A stretch of 32,523 nt of DNA, from positions 1-32,523 of the forward strand of contig NZ_JYII01000014.1 in the NCBI RefSeq assembly GCF_000948415.1, read 5' to 3'. Under the pieces are notes generated by a model that saw only the letters and a list, made by a program, of their open reading frames with translations, was not told where the DNA came from and did not search any database. Made by a program: the position numbers and the translations under genes. Of this stretch, positions 6,928 through 15,845 are shown piece by piece (the stretch's first letter is position 1; every line of letters begins with the position of its first letter). This DNA is from Thalassospira sp. HJ (GTDB lineage: Bacteria; Pseudomonadota; Alphaproteobacteria; Rhodospirillales; Thalassospiraceae).

Positions 6928-8418
6928 ATGGAATTGCTATCCATTCTAAGCCCGTTATTTTTCGGACTGGTTGCCGCGGGAACCGTGGTCGGCATCATTT
7001 TCGGTGCCATACCGGGTATGACCGCAACCATGGCGGTTGCCGTATGCCTGCCACTGACCTATTCACTTGGACTTGAAAATGGCCTGGCACTTTTGCTGGG
7101 TCTTTATGTTGGCGGAATTTCAGGCGGTCTTGTTCCGGCCATCCTTTTAAACATTCCCGGTACACCATCATCGATCACCACCACGCTGGACGGGTATCCA
7201 ATGACCCAGAATGGCGAAGGTGAACGTGCACTCAAGATCGGCATCACGTCTTCACTGGTCGGCGGCCTGATCAGCCTTGCGGCACTTTACCTGTTTGCCC
7301 CGGCACTGGCCGATTTTGCTATCAAGTTTTCCTATATCGAAAAGTTCCTGATCATCTTTTTTGCCCTCACCGTGATGGCCGCACTTTCCAGCAGCCTTCT
7401 GATTGGCATTTTCAGTGGTTTCCTTGGCATATTCATCAGTCTGATCGGCGCTTACGATATTTCACGCGGCGGCAATGGTGAGTTGCGCCTTGTTCCAGAA
7501 TTCCTTGAATACTATCTCGAAAGCGGGTTCTCGCTTTTACCGGTTCTGATTGGCCTGTTTGGTCTGGCGACCATCCTGATTGATGCCGAACATGGCATGA
7601 AGGATGCGAAAGAACTGTCCAAGATCAAGATCGGTGGCGCACCTTTCAAGCTTTCTGTGTTCAAAGGTCAGATCATCAACCTGATCCGATCATCGTCAAT
7701 TGGGACTTTTGTCGGGATTCTGCCTGGCGTTGGCGGCAGTGCAGCTTCCATTCTGGCTTACAGTCAGGAAAAGAACTTCTCGAGAAACCCTGATAAGTTT
7801 GGCAAGGGCGCACCCGAAGGGGTGATCGCATCGGAAAGTGCCAATAACGGCCTGACGGGTGGCGCGCTTGTCCCATTACTGTCACTGGGTATTCCAGGTG
7901 ATTCAACCACTGCCATTCTGATTGGTGCTTTTACCCTTCAGGGCATTCAAGTTGGTCCGCTTTTCATCGGCAACAATCCGATTACCTGGGATGCGATGAT
8001 CATTGCGATGCTGGTGGCCAACATCGTGATGTTTCTGGTCATGGTTTTTGCCATTCGTCATCTGGCCAAGGTCGTTACAGTTCCGAAAAATATCCTATTC
8101 CCAATCATCTTGATGATGTGCGTTGTCGGGGCATACACCATCAATTACGGTGTGATGTTTGACGTTTGGACGCTGCTGATCTTTGGTTTATTTGGCTATC
8201 TTGCCCATAAAATCCGTCTGGAAATCGCACCATTTATCATCGGCTTTATCCTTGGCCCGTCGGCGGAAATCTACTTCGTCAAAAGCCTGGAATCCTTTGG
8301 TACATTTTCGATCTTCTTCACCAAGAGCTGGATCGCTGTGCTTCTATGGGTCCTCATTGCAGTTTCAATCGCATTCTCGATTTCGGTTGCACGCAAGAAA
8401 AAACGAATAGTCGATTGA
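6928..8418 (+). CDS. TTT-family large permease subunit (TctA-like)
   Basis: The product has 496 residues, standard for TctA, with about 11-12 hydrophobic segments. It has both pseudo-symmetric glycine/proline motifs of the family: GAIPGMTATMAVAVCLPLTY near the N-terminus and GTFVGILPGVGGSAASILAY in the middle. It also has the conserved LLNIPGTPSSITTTLDGYPM and SLGIPGDSTTAILIGAF segments. It forms the secondary transport channel energised by ion gradients and fed by the binding protein. It ends the transporter operon, with the LacI-type regulator gene 209 bp downstream. Confidence 0.95.
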   Translation: MELLSILSPLFFGLVAAGTVVGIIFGAIPGMTATMAVAVCLPLTYSLGLENGLALLLGLYVGGISGGLVPAILLNIPGTPSSITTTLDGYPMTQNGEGERALKIGITSSLVGGLISLAALYLFAPALADFAIKFSYIEKFLIIFFALTVMAALSSSLLIGIFSGFLGIFISLIGAYDISRGGNGELRLVPEFLEYYLESGFSLLPVLIGLFGLATILIDAEHGMKDAKELSKIKIGGAPFKLSVFKGQIINLIRSSSIGTFVGILPGVGGSAASILAYSQEKNFSRNPDKFGKGAPEGVIASESANNGLTGGALVPLLSLGIPGDSTTAILIGAFTLQGIQVGPLFIGNNPITWDAMIIAMLVANIVMFLVMVFAIRHLAKVVTVPKNILFPIILMMCVVGAYTINYGVMFDVWTLLIFGLFGYLAHKIRLEIAPFIIGFILGPSAEIYFVKSLESFGTFSIFFTKSWIAVLLWVLIAVSIAFSISVARKKKRIVD

Positions 8419-8452
8419 TCAGAGTAACAAGCAGAGAAACAGAGCGTTATCA

Positions 8453-8524
8453 GGCAAGAAGCCACGATTGCTTTTCTGTATTACCAAGCAGTCGGCATCC
8501 TGCCCACGCTTCTTGCCCACTTTT
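8453..8524 (+). terminator. Possible stem-loop with T-run after the TTT permease gene
   Basis: Ten-base arms GGCAAGAAGC (8453-8462) and GCTTCTTGCC (8508-8517) are separated by 45 nt and followed by CACTTTT. The long loop makes this a weak terminator call, but the position between the permease and lacI-type genes fits. Confidence 0.35.
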
Positions 8525-8627
8525 CGTTGCTAATGTAATGTCTAAACAGGATATAACTTGGCTATTGGACGCACAACCTGGCCTCAGGCCACACTGGCAA
8601 GGTCGTTAACGCAAGAGACGAACAAAC

Positions 8628-9674
8628 TTGTCATCCGTATCCGCACCAAAACACAATGATCCGATCATCGCAGCCGAGATCAAAAGTGGCGCTGTCACGA
8701 TGGAAACCGTCGGGCGCATTGCCGGTGTTTCACAGGTCACCGTTTCACGTGCCTTGAACGATCCTGAGAAGGTTTCTGCCAAGACCCTGCAACGCATTCA
8801 GGATGCTATCGAACTGACCGGCTATGTGCCCAACATGGTCGCTGGCGCATTGGCATCAAGACGCAGCAAACTGATTGCCGCCCTTGTGCCATCGATCACG
8901 AACGTGATTTACGCCGACATGATGCAAAACTTTATCAATGTCATTCGCGAGTCAGACTATCACGTCCTGATGGCAGAAACCGGCTTTTCACAAGATGAAG
9001 AACAAGCTGTCGTTTCCACCATGCTCAGCCGTCGACCTGATGGTATTCTTTTGACAGGAATCCACCATTCCGCCAGCAGCAAACGCATGCTTCTGAGGGC
9101 AGGCATTCCTGTGATCGAAGTCTGGGATATTACAGAAAGCCCGATAGATATATGCATAGGGTTCTCTCACATCAAAACCGGCGAGGAAATGGCCCACTAC
9201 GCTGTCAGAAAAGGTTATGATAAGGCCCTGATTGTGTCGGCGGGAGATGAGCGCGCATTCCGCCGCAAAAATGCATTTTCCCGGCAATTCACCCAGTCAA
9301 CCGGCAACACCCCGATAGAGGTTGTTTATGAAGCGTCTGCAACAATTGAACGCGGGCGTAACGCCCTGACCTCTGGACTGGAAAAAGGATTCAGGAACGG
9401 CATTGTCATGTGCAGTTCCGACCTGCTCGCCCATGGCATTCTGATCGAGGCCCAGGCACGCGGCCTTCGCGTTCCAGAGGATATTGCCGTACTTGGTTTT
9501 GGCAATCAGGATTTTTCAGCCTTTACCCTGCCTGCCCTGACAAGTGTCCAGGTTGATCGTTCGCATCTTGGGCAGCAAGCGGCCGAAGCACTGGTCACAC
9601 GGATCGAAAACAAACCGCTTCCGAGCAATACAATTGATATCGGGTTTGAGATCATTGAGCGGGCATCTACTTGA
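8628..9674 (+). CDS. LacI-family transcriptional regulator
   Basis: The product has 348 residues if it starts at the TTG at 8628. An in-frame stop lies just upstream at 8607-8609. The first ATG (8700) would begin at METVGRIAGVS and cut into the front of the DNA-binding helix-turn-helix, so TTG with an AAGAGA element upstream is preferred. The motif METVGRIAGVSQVTVSRALN and the hinge-helix region VPNMVAGALASRRS are typical, followed by a periplasmic-binding-protein-like sensor domain (FGNQDFSAFTLPALTSVQVD near the end). Its neighbours predict control of the TTT transporter and perhaps the whole pentonate island through the palindromes at 4981 and 5103. It converges with fdhD; a small inverted repeat TACTTGAC/GTCAAGTA (9668-9689) spans its stop codon. 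Confidence 0.92.
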   Translation: MSSVSAPKHNDPIIAAEIKSGAVTMETVGRIAGVSQVTVSRALNDPEKVSAKTLQRIQDAIELTGYVPNMVAGALASRRSKLIAALVPSITNVIYADMMQNFINVIRESDYHVLMAETGFSQDEEQAVVSTMLSRRPDGILLTGIHHSASSKRMLLRAGIPVIEVWDITESPIDICIGFSHIKTGEEMAHYAVRKGYDKALIVSAGDERAFRRKNAFSRQFTQSTGNTPIEVVYEASATIERGRNALTSGLEKGFRNGIVMCSSDLLAHGILIEAQARGLRVPEDIAVLGFGNQDFSAFTLPALTSVQVDRSHLGQQAAEALVTRIENKPLPSNTIDIGFEIIERAST

Positions 9675-9707
9675 CCAATCAGTCAAGTACCTGACCATAG
9701 CAAGCCA

Positions 9708-10517
9708 TCATGCAAACCGACGAAACAGGCCGCGCCGTTCGCGGCAGATCATCGTCAGTCCGGCCTTGCGTGCAAGGTTCACTGCCGTCAAGGTCGGCCC
9801 CGAAAGGGTGACAAGCCCGCCGATGCCAAACTGCACGGTCTTGGTGACGATTTCATAGGAGCAGCGGCTGGTTATCAGAACGAAGCCGCCGCTTGGATCG
9901 ATCCCCTGCCGCGCGATGGCGCCAAGCACCTTGTCCAGCGCGTTATGGCGTCCGATATCCTCACGGACCAGAACGATGTTACCGCTACCATCAACAAAGG
10001 CGCTGGCATGCAGCAACCCACCGCCTTCGCGGTTGCGGGTCTGATGATCGGGAAGCGCGTCAATCGCACGCAGGACGACATCCTGCGCCATGTTGGATGG
10101 TGTCACCGTACCGATCTTGTCCATGGCAACGGCTTCGAGCGACTGCACCCCGCACAAGCCACAGCCCGACCGACCTTCGAGTGTGCGTTGGCGATCGGCA
10201 AGGCGATCAAATACATCGTCATGTAGGTCGGCTTCGATCACATAGCCCTGCAGGGTCTTACGCACATCGCGCAGCGCAATCTGGGAAATGTCATCGACAA
10301 TGCCTTCGGACAGGGCAAAGCCAACCATGAAATCTTCGAGATCATGGGGGGAGACCATCATCACGGCATGAGAATGACCATTAAACGTCAAAGCAGCCGG
10401 AACTTCTGGCTGCAACATGATCGGCGCATCGTCATTGCCATCATCGCCCGAGACGGCACGCGCAAGATCAACGTCGCGCCCGTCGAGAATGCGATTTTCC
10501 GATGGCTTGGCCGTCAT
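9708..10517 (-). CDS. fdhD: Formate dehydrogenase accessory sulfurtransferase FdhD
   Basis: The product has 269 residues. FdhD carries sulfur to the bis-MGD cofactor of formate dehydrogenase. The active loop GRSGCGLCG (C119 and C122) is intact, as are the family segments REDIGRHNALDKV and LITSRCSYEIVTKT. Its ATG overlaps the fdsD stop by four bases (10514-10517), indicating translational coupling. It is the last gene of the formate dehydrogenase operon; in Rhodobacter and Cupriavidus the equivalent gene is called fdsC and precedes fdsD, so the last two genes are swapped here. It converges with the lacI-type gene 33 bp away. Confidence 0.96.
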   Translation of the reverse strand: MTAKPSENRILDGRDVDLARAVSGDDGNDDAPIMLQPEVPAALTFNGHSHAVMMVSPHDLEDFMVGFALSEGIVDDISQIALRDVRKTLQGYVIEADLHDDVFDRLADRQRTLEGRSGCGLCGVQSLEAVAMDKIGTVTPSNMAQDVVLRAIDALPDHQTRNREGGGLLHASAFVDGSGNIVLVREDIGRHNALDKVLGAIARQGIDPSGGFVLITSRCSYEIVTKTVQFGIGGLVTLSGPTLTAVNLARKAGLTMICRERRGLFRRFA

Positions 10518-10738
10518 GCGGTTTCCTTGACCTTCCGGATCTTTGGTGCGGCTTTCAGCACCAGCGGATGGAAGTCGGCATTGCCTTCGGCGATCATGTC
10601 AAACAGCTGCTTGCGCATGCGCGGTTCCCAGAAATCGCTGATATGGTTGGCGACACCATCAACGCCCTCGCCCTCGGGCTGGGATTTGAAGAAGGTCGCG
10701 ATCTGATTGGCCATATAGACAAGTTTGTCAGGTGCCAT
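10514..10738 (-). CDS. fdsD: NAD-dependent formate dehydrogenase delta subunit FdsD
   Basis: This is a small 74-residue protein beginning MAPDKLVYMANQIATFF, the typical opening of FdsD, with HISDFWEPRMRKQLFDMI in the middle. FdsD is needed for assembly or stability of the FdsABG complex. It follows fdsA after a 93-bp gap and overlaps fdhD by four bases. The gap holds an inverted repeat CCAGACAT (10785-10792) / ATGTCTGG (10815-10822) directly after the fdsA stop, which may lower downstream expression. Confidence 0.92.
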   Translation of the reverse strand: MAPDKLVYMANQIATFFKSQPEGEGVDGVANHISDFWEPRMRKQLFDMIAEGNADFHPLVLKAAPKIRKVKETA

Positions 10739-10784
10739 TGCGGTTCACTCTTTGACTGTAAGCTTTGTATAGAAGCAGGAAGAA

Positions 10785-10822
10785 CCAGACATCATGCCAA
10801 GGGAGTATAGCACAATGTCTGG
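10785..10822 (-). other. Inverted repeat between fdsA and fdsD
   Basis: Perfect 8-bp arms are separated by 22 nt in the 93-bp gap between the catalytic subunit gene and fdsD/fdhD. No strong T-run follows (TTCTTCC on the minus strand), so it may stabilise the upstream mRNA or attenuate rather than terminate. Function is inferred only from position. Confidence 0.35.
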
Positions 10823-10831
10823 CTCGCGATC

Positions 10832-13711
10832 CTATTCGGCAGCATCGACGCGCGGTTTGATCCGGCGCGACTGTTCGGCCTGACGGTCATATTCCACCTG
10901 CCATTCGGTCGGACCATTGGAGGACGAGACCTGAACCGCGGTAACCTTGTATTCCGGGCAGTTGGTCGCCCAGTCGGTATAGTCGGTGGTAATCACGTTG
11001 GCCTGCGTGCCCGGATGGTGGAAAGTGGTGTAAACCACACCCGGTGCGACACGGTCGGTAATGGTGGCGCGAAGGGAAGTTTCGCCCGACCGTGATGCCA
11101 GGCGGATCCAGTCACCTTCACGAATGCCACGCTGTTCGGCATCGTGCGGGTGAATTTCCAGCAAGTCTTCCTTGTGCCAGGCAGTGTTTTCCGTCCGGCG
11201 GGTCTGAGCACCCACGTTATACTGACTAAGGATACGTCCTGTGGTCAGCAGAAGCGGGAAGCGCGGACCGGTGCGTTCATCGGTTGCGACATATTCGGTG
11301 ACAACAAACTTGCCCTTGCCACGGACAAAGCCATCAATATGCATGACCGGGGTCCCTTCCGGGGCCTTGTCATTACATGGCCACTGGACCGAGCCCTTCT
11401 CTTCGAGCAGGTCGTAGCTGACATTGGCAAAGCTTGGTGTGGTCGCAGCAATTTCGCCCATGACCTGTGACGGATGGGTGTAGTTCCAGTCAAGGCCCAT
11501 CGCACGCGCGAGGTTCTGGGTCACTTCCCAATCGGCGAAGCCGTTCAAGGGGGTCATCACCTTACGCACGCGGTTGATACGGCGTTCTGCGTTGGTGAAT
11601 GTCCCGTCCTTTTCAAGGAAGGTCGAACCCGGCAGGAAGACATGTGCGTAGTTCGCCGTTTCATTCAGGAACAGGTCATGGACGACCACACATTCCATCG
11701 CCGCCAGACCGGCCGCGACATGTTTGGTGTCCGGGTCAGACTGAAGGATATCTTCACCCTGAATATAGATACCCTTGAAGGTGCCCTCGACAGCCGCATC
11801 GAGCATATTGGGGATACGAAGCCCCGGCTCGTCATCAAGTTTCACGCCCCAGATATCTTCAAAGATATCGCGGGTCGCACTGTCCTGAATGTGGCGATAG
11901 CCCGGCAGTTCGTGCGGGAAGGATCCCATATCACAGGAGCCCTGCACGTTGTTCTGACCACGCAGCGGGTTCACACCAACACCCGGACGGCCGATATTGC
12001 CGGTCGCCATGGCAAGGTTGGCAATTGCCATCACGGTGGTGGAGCCCTGAGAATGTTCCGTCACGCCAAGACCGTAATAGATCGCGCCATTACCGCCGGT
12101 GGCAAAGGCACGGGCGGCCTTCCGCATGGTTTCGGCGTCAACACCGGTCATGCCGGCGATGGCTTCCGGGCTATGTTTCGGATCGGAAACAAAGGTCGCC
12201 CAATCCTGGAATTCATCCCAGTCACAGCGTTCACGTACGAAGGCCTCGTCAAACAGGCCTTCGGTCACGATGACATGCGCAAGCGATGTCAGAACCGCAA
12301 CGTTGGTGCCCGGACGCAGTGCTACGTGGGCGACCGCCTCGATATGCGGGGAGCGGACCAGATCAATCCGGCGCGGATCGATCACGATCAGTTTCGCGCC
12401 TTCACGCAGACGCTTTTTCAGGCGCGATGCAAACACCGGGTGGCCATCGGTCGGGTTGGCCCCGATCAGGATGACAACATCGGTATGTTCGACAGAATCA
12501 AAGTCCTGCGTCCCGGCAGAGGTACCAAACGTGGTTTTGAGGCCATAACCGGTCGGCGAGTGGCAAACACGCGCACAGGTATCAACGTTGTTATTGCCAA
12601 ACCCGGCACGGATCAGTTTCTGAACAAGGAAGGTTTCCTCGTTCGTGCAACGTGATGAGGTGATACCGCCCAGCGCACCCTTACCGTATTTGGCCTGAAT
12701 GCCCTTGAACTTGTCTGCGGTGAAGCGAAGCGCTTCTTCCCAGCTGACTTCCTGCCAGGGATCCTCAACATTTTCGCGGATCATCGGGTTAAGGATGCGG
12801 TCCTTGTGATTGGCATAGCCATAGGCAAAGCGCCCCTTCACACAAGAATGGCCACGGTTGGCCTTGCCGTCCTTATAGGGCACCATGCGAACCAGTTCTT
12901 CGCCGTGCATTTCCGCCTTGAACGAACAACCCACCCCGCAATAGGCGCAGGTGGTGACAACCGAATGTTCCGGCTGGCCGATTTCAATGACCGACTTTTC
13001 CTGAAGCGTTGCCGTCGGACAGGCCTGCACACAGGCACCACACGATACGCATTCTGAATCCAGAAAGTCTTCGTGCATGCCCGGAGACACACGGGATTCA
13101 AAACCGCGACCTTCGATGGTCAGGGCAAAGGTGCCCTGCACTTCTTCGCAGGCACGGACACAGCGCGAACAGACGATGCATTTCGACGGGTCATAGGTGA
13201 AATACGGGTTGGTTTCATCCTTGGCCATATAGCGCGGGTTTTCTTCCCCGTTCTGGCGGACCTGAACGTGGTTTTCACCCTCATAGCCATAGCGCACATC
13301 GCGCAGACCAACCGCACCGGCCATGTCCTGCAATTCGCAGTCACCATTGGCCGCACAGGTCAGGCAATCCAGCGGATGGTCAGAGATATAAAGCTCCATC
13401 ACACCTTTGCGGATTTTCTTGAGCCGCTCGGTCTGGGTATGGACAACCATGCCATCAGATGCCGGCGTCGTGCAGGATGCCGGGGTGCCGTTGCGGCCTT
13501 CGACCTCAACCAGACACAGGCGGCACGAGCCAAAGGCATCGACCATATCGGTCGCGCACAGTTTCGGGACCTGAATGCCGGCCTCCATCGAGGCACGCAT
13601 GACAGAGGTGCCTTCCGGCACGGTCACATCATTGCCATCAATGGTCAGGGTGACGGTCTTTTCGGAATTCTTGGCGGGGGTTCCGTAGTCAACTTCTTTG
13701 ATCAAGGACAT
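10832..13711 (-). CDS. fdsA: NAD-dependent formate dehydrogenase alpha (catalytic) subunit FdsA
   Basis: The product has 959 residues, full length. It oxidises formate to CO2 at a bis-MGD molybdenum (or tungsten) centre in the cytoplasm and passes electrons to FdsB and NAD+. The N-terminal [2Fe-2S] domain has C52, C63, C66 and C80. Next comes an NADH-dehydrogenase-type cluster site H112, C116, C119, C125. Two ferredoxin-like sites follow (C178, C181, C184, C188; C221, C224, C227, C231), then the FdhF-type site C255, C258, C262, C290. C383 in ARVCHSPTGYG matches the metal-ligand cysteine of the Rhodobacter capsulatus enzyme (an ordinary Cys, no selenocysteine). The gene starts 4 bp after the fdsB stop. 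All key residues are intact, so an active enzyme is expected. Confidence 0.97.
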   Translation of the reverse strand: MSLIKEVDYGTPAKNSEKTVTLTIDGNDVTVPEGTSVMRASMEAGIQVPKLCATDMVDAFGSCRLCLVEVEGRNGTPASCTTPASDGMVVHTQTERLKKIRKGVMELYISDHPLDCLTCAANGDCELQDMAGAVGLRDVRYGYEGENHVQVRQNGEENPRYMAKDETNPYFTYDPSKCIVCSRCVRACEEVQGTFALTIEGRGFESRVSPGMHEDFLDSECVSCGACVQACPTATLQEKSVIEIGQPEHSVVTTCAYCGVGCSFKAEMHGEELVRMVPYKDGKANRGHSCVKGRFAYGYANHKDRILNPMIRENVEDPWQEVSWEEALRFTADKFKGIQAKYGKGALGGITSSRCTNEETFLVQKLIRAGFGNNNVDTCARVCHSPTGYGLKTTFGTSAGTQDFDSVEHTDVVILIGANPTDGHPVFASRLKKRLREGAKLIVIDPRRIDLVRSPHIEAVAHVALRPGTNVAVLTSLAHVIVTEGLFDEAFVRERCDWDEFQDWATFVSDPKHSPEAIAGMTGVDAETMRKAARAFATGGNGAIYYGLGVTEHSQGSTTVMAIANLAMATGNIGRPGVGVNPLRGQNNVQGSCDMGSFPHELPGYRHIQDSATRDIFEDIWGVKLDDEPGLRIPNMLDAAVEGTFKGIYIQGEDILQSDPDTKHVAAGLAAMECVVVHDLFLNETANYAHVFLPGSTFLEKDGTFTNAERRINRVRKVMTPLNGFADWEVTQNLARAMGLDWNYTHPSQVMGEIAATTPSFANVSYDLLEEKGSVQWPCNDKAPEGTPVMHIDGFVRGKGKFVVTEYVATDERTGPRFPLLLTTGRILSQYNVGAQTRRTENTAWHKEDLLEIHPHDAEQRGIREGDWIRLASRSGETSLRATITDRVAPGVVYTTFHHPGTQANVITTDYTDWATNCPEYKVTAVQVSSSNGPTEWQVEYDRQAEQSRRIKPRVDAAE

Positions 13712-13715
13712 CGTT

Positions 13716-15272
13716 TCACTCCGCAGCTATATCAAGCGCGCGTGGCTTGAAGTCATCAGGGAAATGGGTCAGGGCGCTTAGAACCGGATAAGGCGTAAAG
13801 CCACCCAGGGCGCACAAGGATCCAAACTTCATGGTCTCGCACAGATCGCGCAGCAGCTCGATCTGCAAGTCTGGCTCTTCACCACGTTCAAGCTTGTCGA
13901 CCACTTCGGTCCCGCGTACAGAGCCAATTCGGCACGGCGTGCATTTGCCGCACGATTCAATCGCGCAGAATTCCATGGCAAAGCGGGCCTGCTTCATCAT
14001 GTCGACCGTGTCGTCAAACACGACAACACCGGCATGACCGATCAGACCATCGCGTTTCATGAATTCTTCGTAGTCAAACGGCGTATCAAACAGTTCTTTC
14101 GGGAAATAGGCCCCCAAAGGCCCGCCAACCTGAACTGCCTTGACCGGGCGGCCCGATGCGGTGCCACCGCCGATCTGTTCGACGATTTCGCCCAGCGTCA
14201 GACCAAAGCCGACTTCATAAAGCCCGCCATGTTTGACGTTGCCCGCAATCTGGATCGGGATGGTGCCGCGCGACCGGCCCATGCCGTAATCACGGTAATA
14301 TTCCGGGCCCTTTTCCAGAATGACCGGAACAGAGCACAGCGAAATCACGTTATTGACCACCGTCGGGCGGCCAAGGAAACCTTCAAGGGCAGGCAGCGGC
14401 GGCTTGGCACGAACAACACCACGCTTGCCTTCCATGCTGTTGAGAAGCGACGTTTCTTCACCGCAGACATAGGCACCCGCACCCATGCGGACTTCCATGT
14501 CAAAGGACTTGCCGGAACCGAGGATATTATCGCCCAGAACACCGGCAGCACGGGCGACTTCGATCGCCTCGTTCATCACGTCAATCGCGGTCGGATATTC
14601 CGAACGGGTATAGACATAGCCCTTGGTCGCACCGGTTGCGAGACCGGCAATGATCATGCCTTCGATCAGAACAAACGGTTCGCCTTCCATGATCATTCGA
14701 TCGGCAAAGGTGCCGCTATCGCCTTCATCGGCGTTACAGACGATGTATTTCTGATCGCCGTTGGCTTCGCGGACGGTATTCCATTTGATACCCGTCGGGA
14801 AACCGGCACCACCGCGACCACGAAGGCCACTGTCGGTGACGGCCTTGACGATTTCTTCGTCCGTCATGTTGAGCGCGTTTTCAAGACCGCTCAGGCCTTC
14901 ATTGGCGCGGTAATCGTCAAGCGATACCGGATCAATGATGCCGCAGCGCTGGAATGTCAGGCGCGACTGGCTTTTGAGGAACGGGATTTCCTGTGTCCGG
15001 CCGAGGAACAGCTTGTGCGCCCCGCCCGTCAGGAAATCGGCATCAAACAATGCGTCGATATCATCGGTGCTGACCGGGCCATAGGCAACACGTCCACGCG
15101 GCGTTTCGACCTCGACCATCGGTTCAAGCCAATACATGCCAAACGAGCCATTGCGCACGATCTTGATATCGGCACCGGTTTTGGCTGCCTTGGCGGCAAT
15201 GGCGGATGCGACATCATCCGCACCGAGCGCAACCGAACCGGAATCAAGTGGAACATAGACCTTGATGCTCAT
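13716..15272 (-). CDS. fdsB: NAD-dependent formate dehydrogenase beta (NADH/FMN) subunit FdsB
   Basis: The product has 518 residues, homologous to complex I NuoF with an N-terminal extension. The FMN/NADH-binding segment GRGGAGFPTGIKW lies at 152-164, the nucleotide-binding CNADEGDSGTF at 179-189, and the [4Fe-4S] cluster cysteines at C441, C444, C447 and C487 (CGKCTPC plus a later Cys). It transfers electrons from the FdsA iron-sulfur chain to NAD+. The ATG overlaps the fdsG stop by four bases (15269-15272). Confidence 0.96.
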   Translation of the reverse strand: MSIKVYVPLDSGSVALGADDVASAIAAKAAKTGADIKIVRNGSFGMYWLEPMVEVETPRGRVAYGPVSTDDIDALFDADFLTGGAHKLFLGRTQEIPFLKSQSRLTFQRCGIIDPVSLDDYRANEGLSGLENALNMTDEEIVKAVTDSGLRGRGGAGFPTGIKWNTVREANGDQKYIVCNADEGDSGTFADRMIMEGEPFVLIEGMIIAGLATGATKGYVYTRSEYPTAIDVMNEAIEVARAAGVLGDNILGSGKSFDMEVRMGAGAYVCGEETSLLNSMEGKRGVVRAKPPLPALEGFLGRPTVVNNVISLCSVPVILEKGPEYYRDYGMGRSRGTIPIQIAGNVKHGGLYEVGFGLTLGEIVEQIGGGTASGRPVKAVQVGGPLGAYFPKELFDTPFDYEEFMKRDGLIGHAGVVVFDDTVDMMKQARFAMEFCAIESCGKCTPCRIGSVRGTEVVDKLERGEEPDLQIELLRDLCETMKFGSLCALGGFTPYPVLSALTHFPDDFKPRALDIAAE

Positions 15273-15733
15273 GACCCCACCTTTTCAAGAATGCGATCGG
15301 CACTGACACGGCCAACAACCTTGCCATCAATCATCGCCGCCGGGGCGCAGGCACACAGGCCAAGACAGAAGACAGGTTCAAGCGTGATCTTGTGATCGGC
15401 GGTGGTTTGCGACCAGTCGACTTTCAAGTGACGACGGATCTGATCGCCAAGGGCATCTGCCCCCATCGCCTGACAGGCTTCGGCCCGGCAGATCTTGATG
15501 ACATGCTTGCCCGCCTTTTCTTCGCGGAAGTCATGATAGAAGCTTGCCACCCCGTGGACTTCCGCCCGGCTAAGGTTCAGCTTCTTGGCAATGGTCTGAA
15601 GCGCGCCATCGGGGATATAGCCAAACTCTTCCTGCACTTCATGCAGGATCGGCAAAAGCGGTCCCTCAAGGGCTGCCATCTGATCACAAATGGCAGCGAC
15701 GCGGACGTTCTGGTCCTCGGTCGTTTCCGACAT
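15269..15733 (-). CDS. fdsG: NAD-dependent formate dehydrogenase gamma subunit FdsG
   Basis: The product has 154 residues from the ATG at 15733, chosen because GAGAGAGG lies upstream; an in-frame ATG at 15754 lacks a ribosome site. It is a NuoE-type thioredoxin-like [2Fe-2S] protein with ligands C82, C87, C123 and C127 (CRAEACQ and CLGLCACAP). It helps carry electrons in the FdsABG diaphorase module. It is the first structural gene of the operon; the 110-bp gap to the upstream lysR gene should contain the promoter. Confidence 0.95.
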   Translation of the reverse strand: MSETTEDQNVRVAAICDQMAALEGPLLPILHEVQEEFGYIPDGALQTIAKKLNLSRAEVHGVASFYHDFREEKAGKHVIKICRAEACQAMGADALGDQIRRHLKVDWSQTTADHKITLEPVFCLGLCACAPAAMIDGKVVGRVSADRILEKVGS

Positions 15734-15830
15734 GCAAGCCTCTCTCTCAAGCATGTTGTCAAATTCTTGATTATTCTAAGCATTGTCAGGCATTGCGCCT
15801 GCGCGTTCAATAAAGCCATCCCGTTACGCG

Positions 15831-15845
15831 ATAGCGAAAACCTAT
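15831..15845 (-). promoter_or_regulatory. LysR-type dyad ATAG-N7-CTAT ahead of fdsG
   Basis: The sequence ATAGGTTTTCGCTAT (minus strand) has 4-bp arms around seven bases and contains the T-N11-A core of LysR-family sites. It touches the lysR stop codon and lies about 105 bp upstream of the fdsG start. The adjacent LysR-type protein is the obvious candidate ligand. Short dyads of this kind occur by chance, so the call relies on position. Confidence 0.45.

Noticed and set aside
9668..9689. Inverted repeat TACTTGAC/GTCAAGTA as a strong bidirectional terminator between lacI and fdhD
   Set aside because: The arms are AT-rich and short and no T-run follows on either strand, so I mention it only within the lacI entry.
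10832..13711. Selenocysteine in the formate dehydrogenase
   Set aside because: The metal-ligand position is an ordinary Cys codon (C383) and no in-frame TGA interrupts the gene.
11474..15395. Long plus-strand open frames (393 and 453 codons) opposite fdsA and fdsB
   Set aside because: The minus-strand genes are unmistakable, with all cluster ligands; the opposite frames give histidine/arginine-rich low-similarity protein typical of antisense frames.
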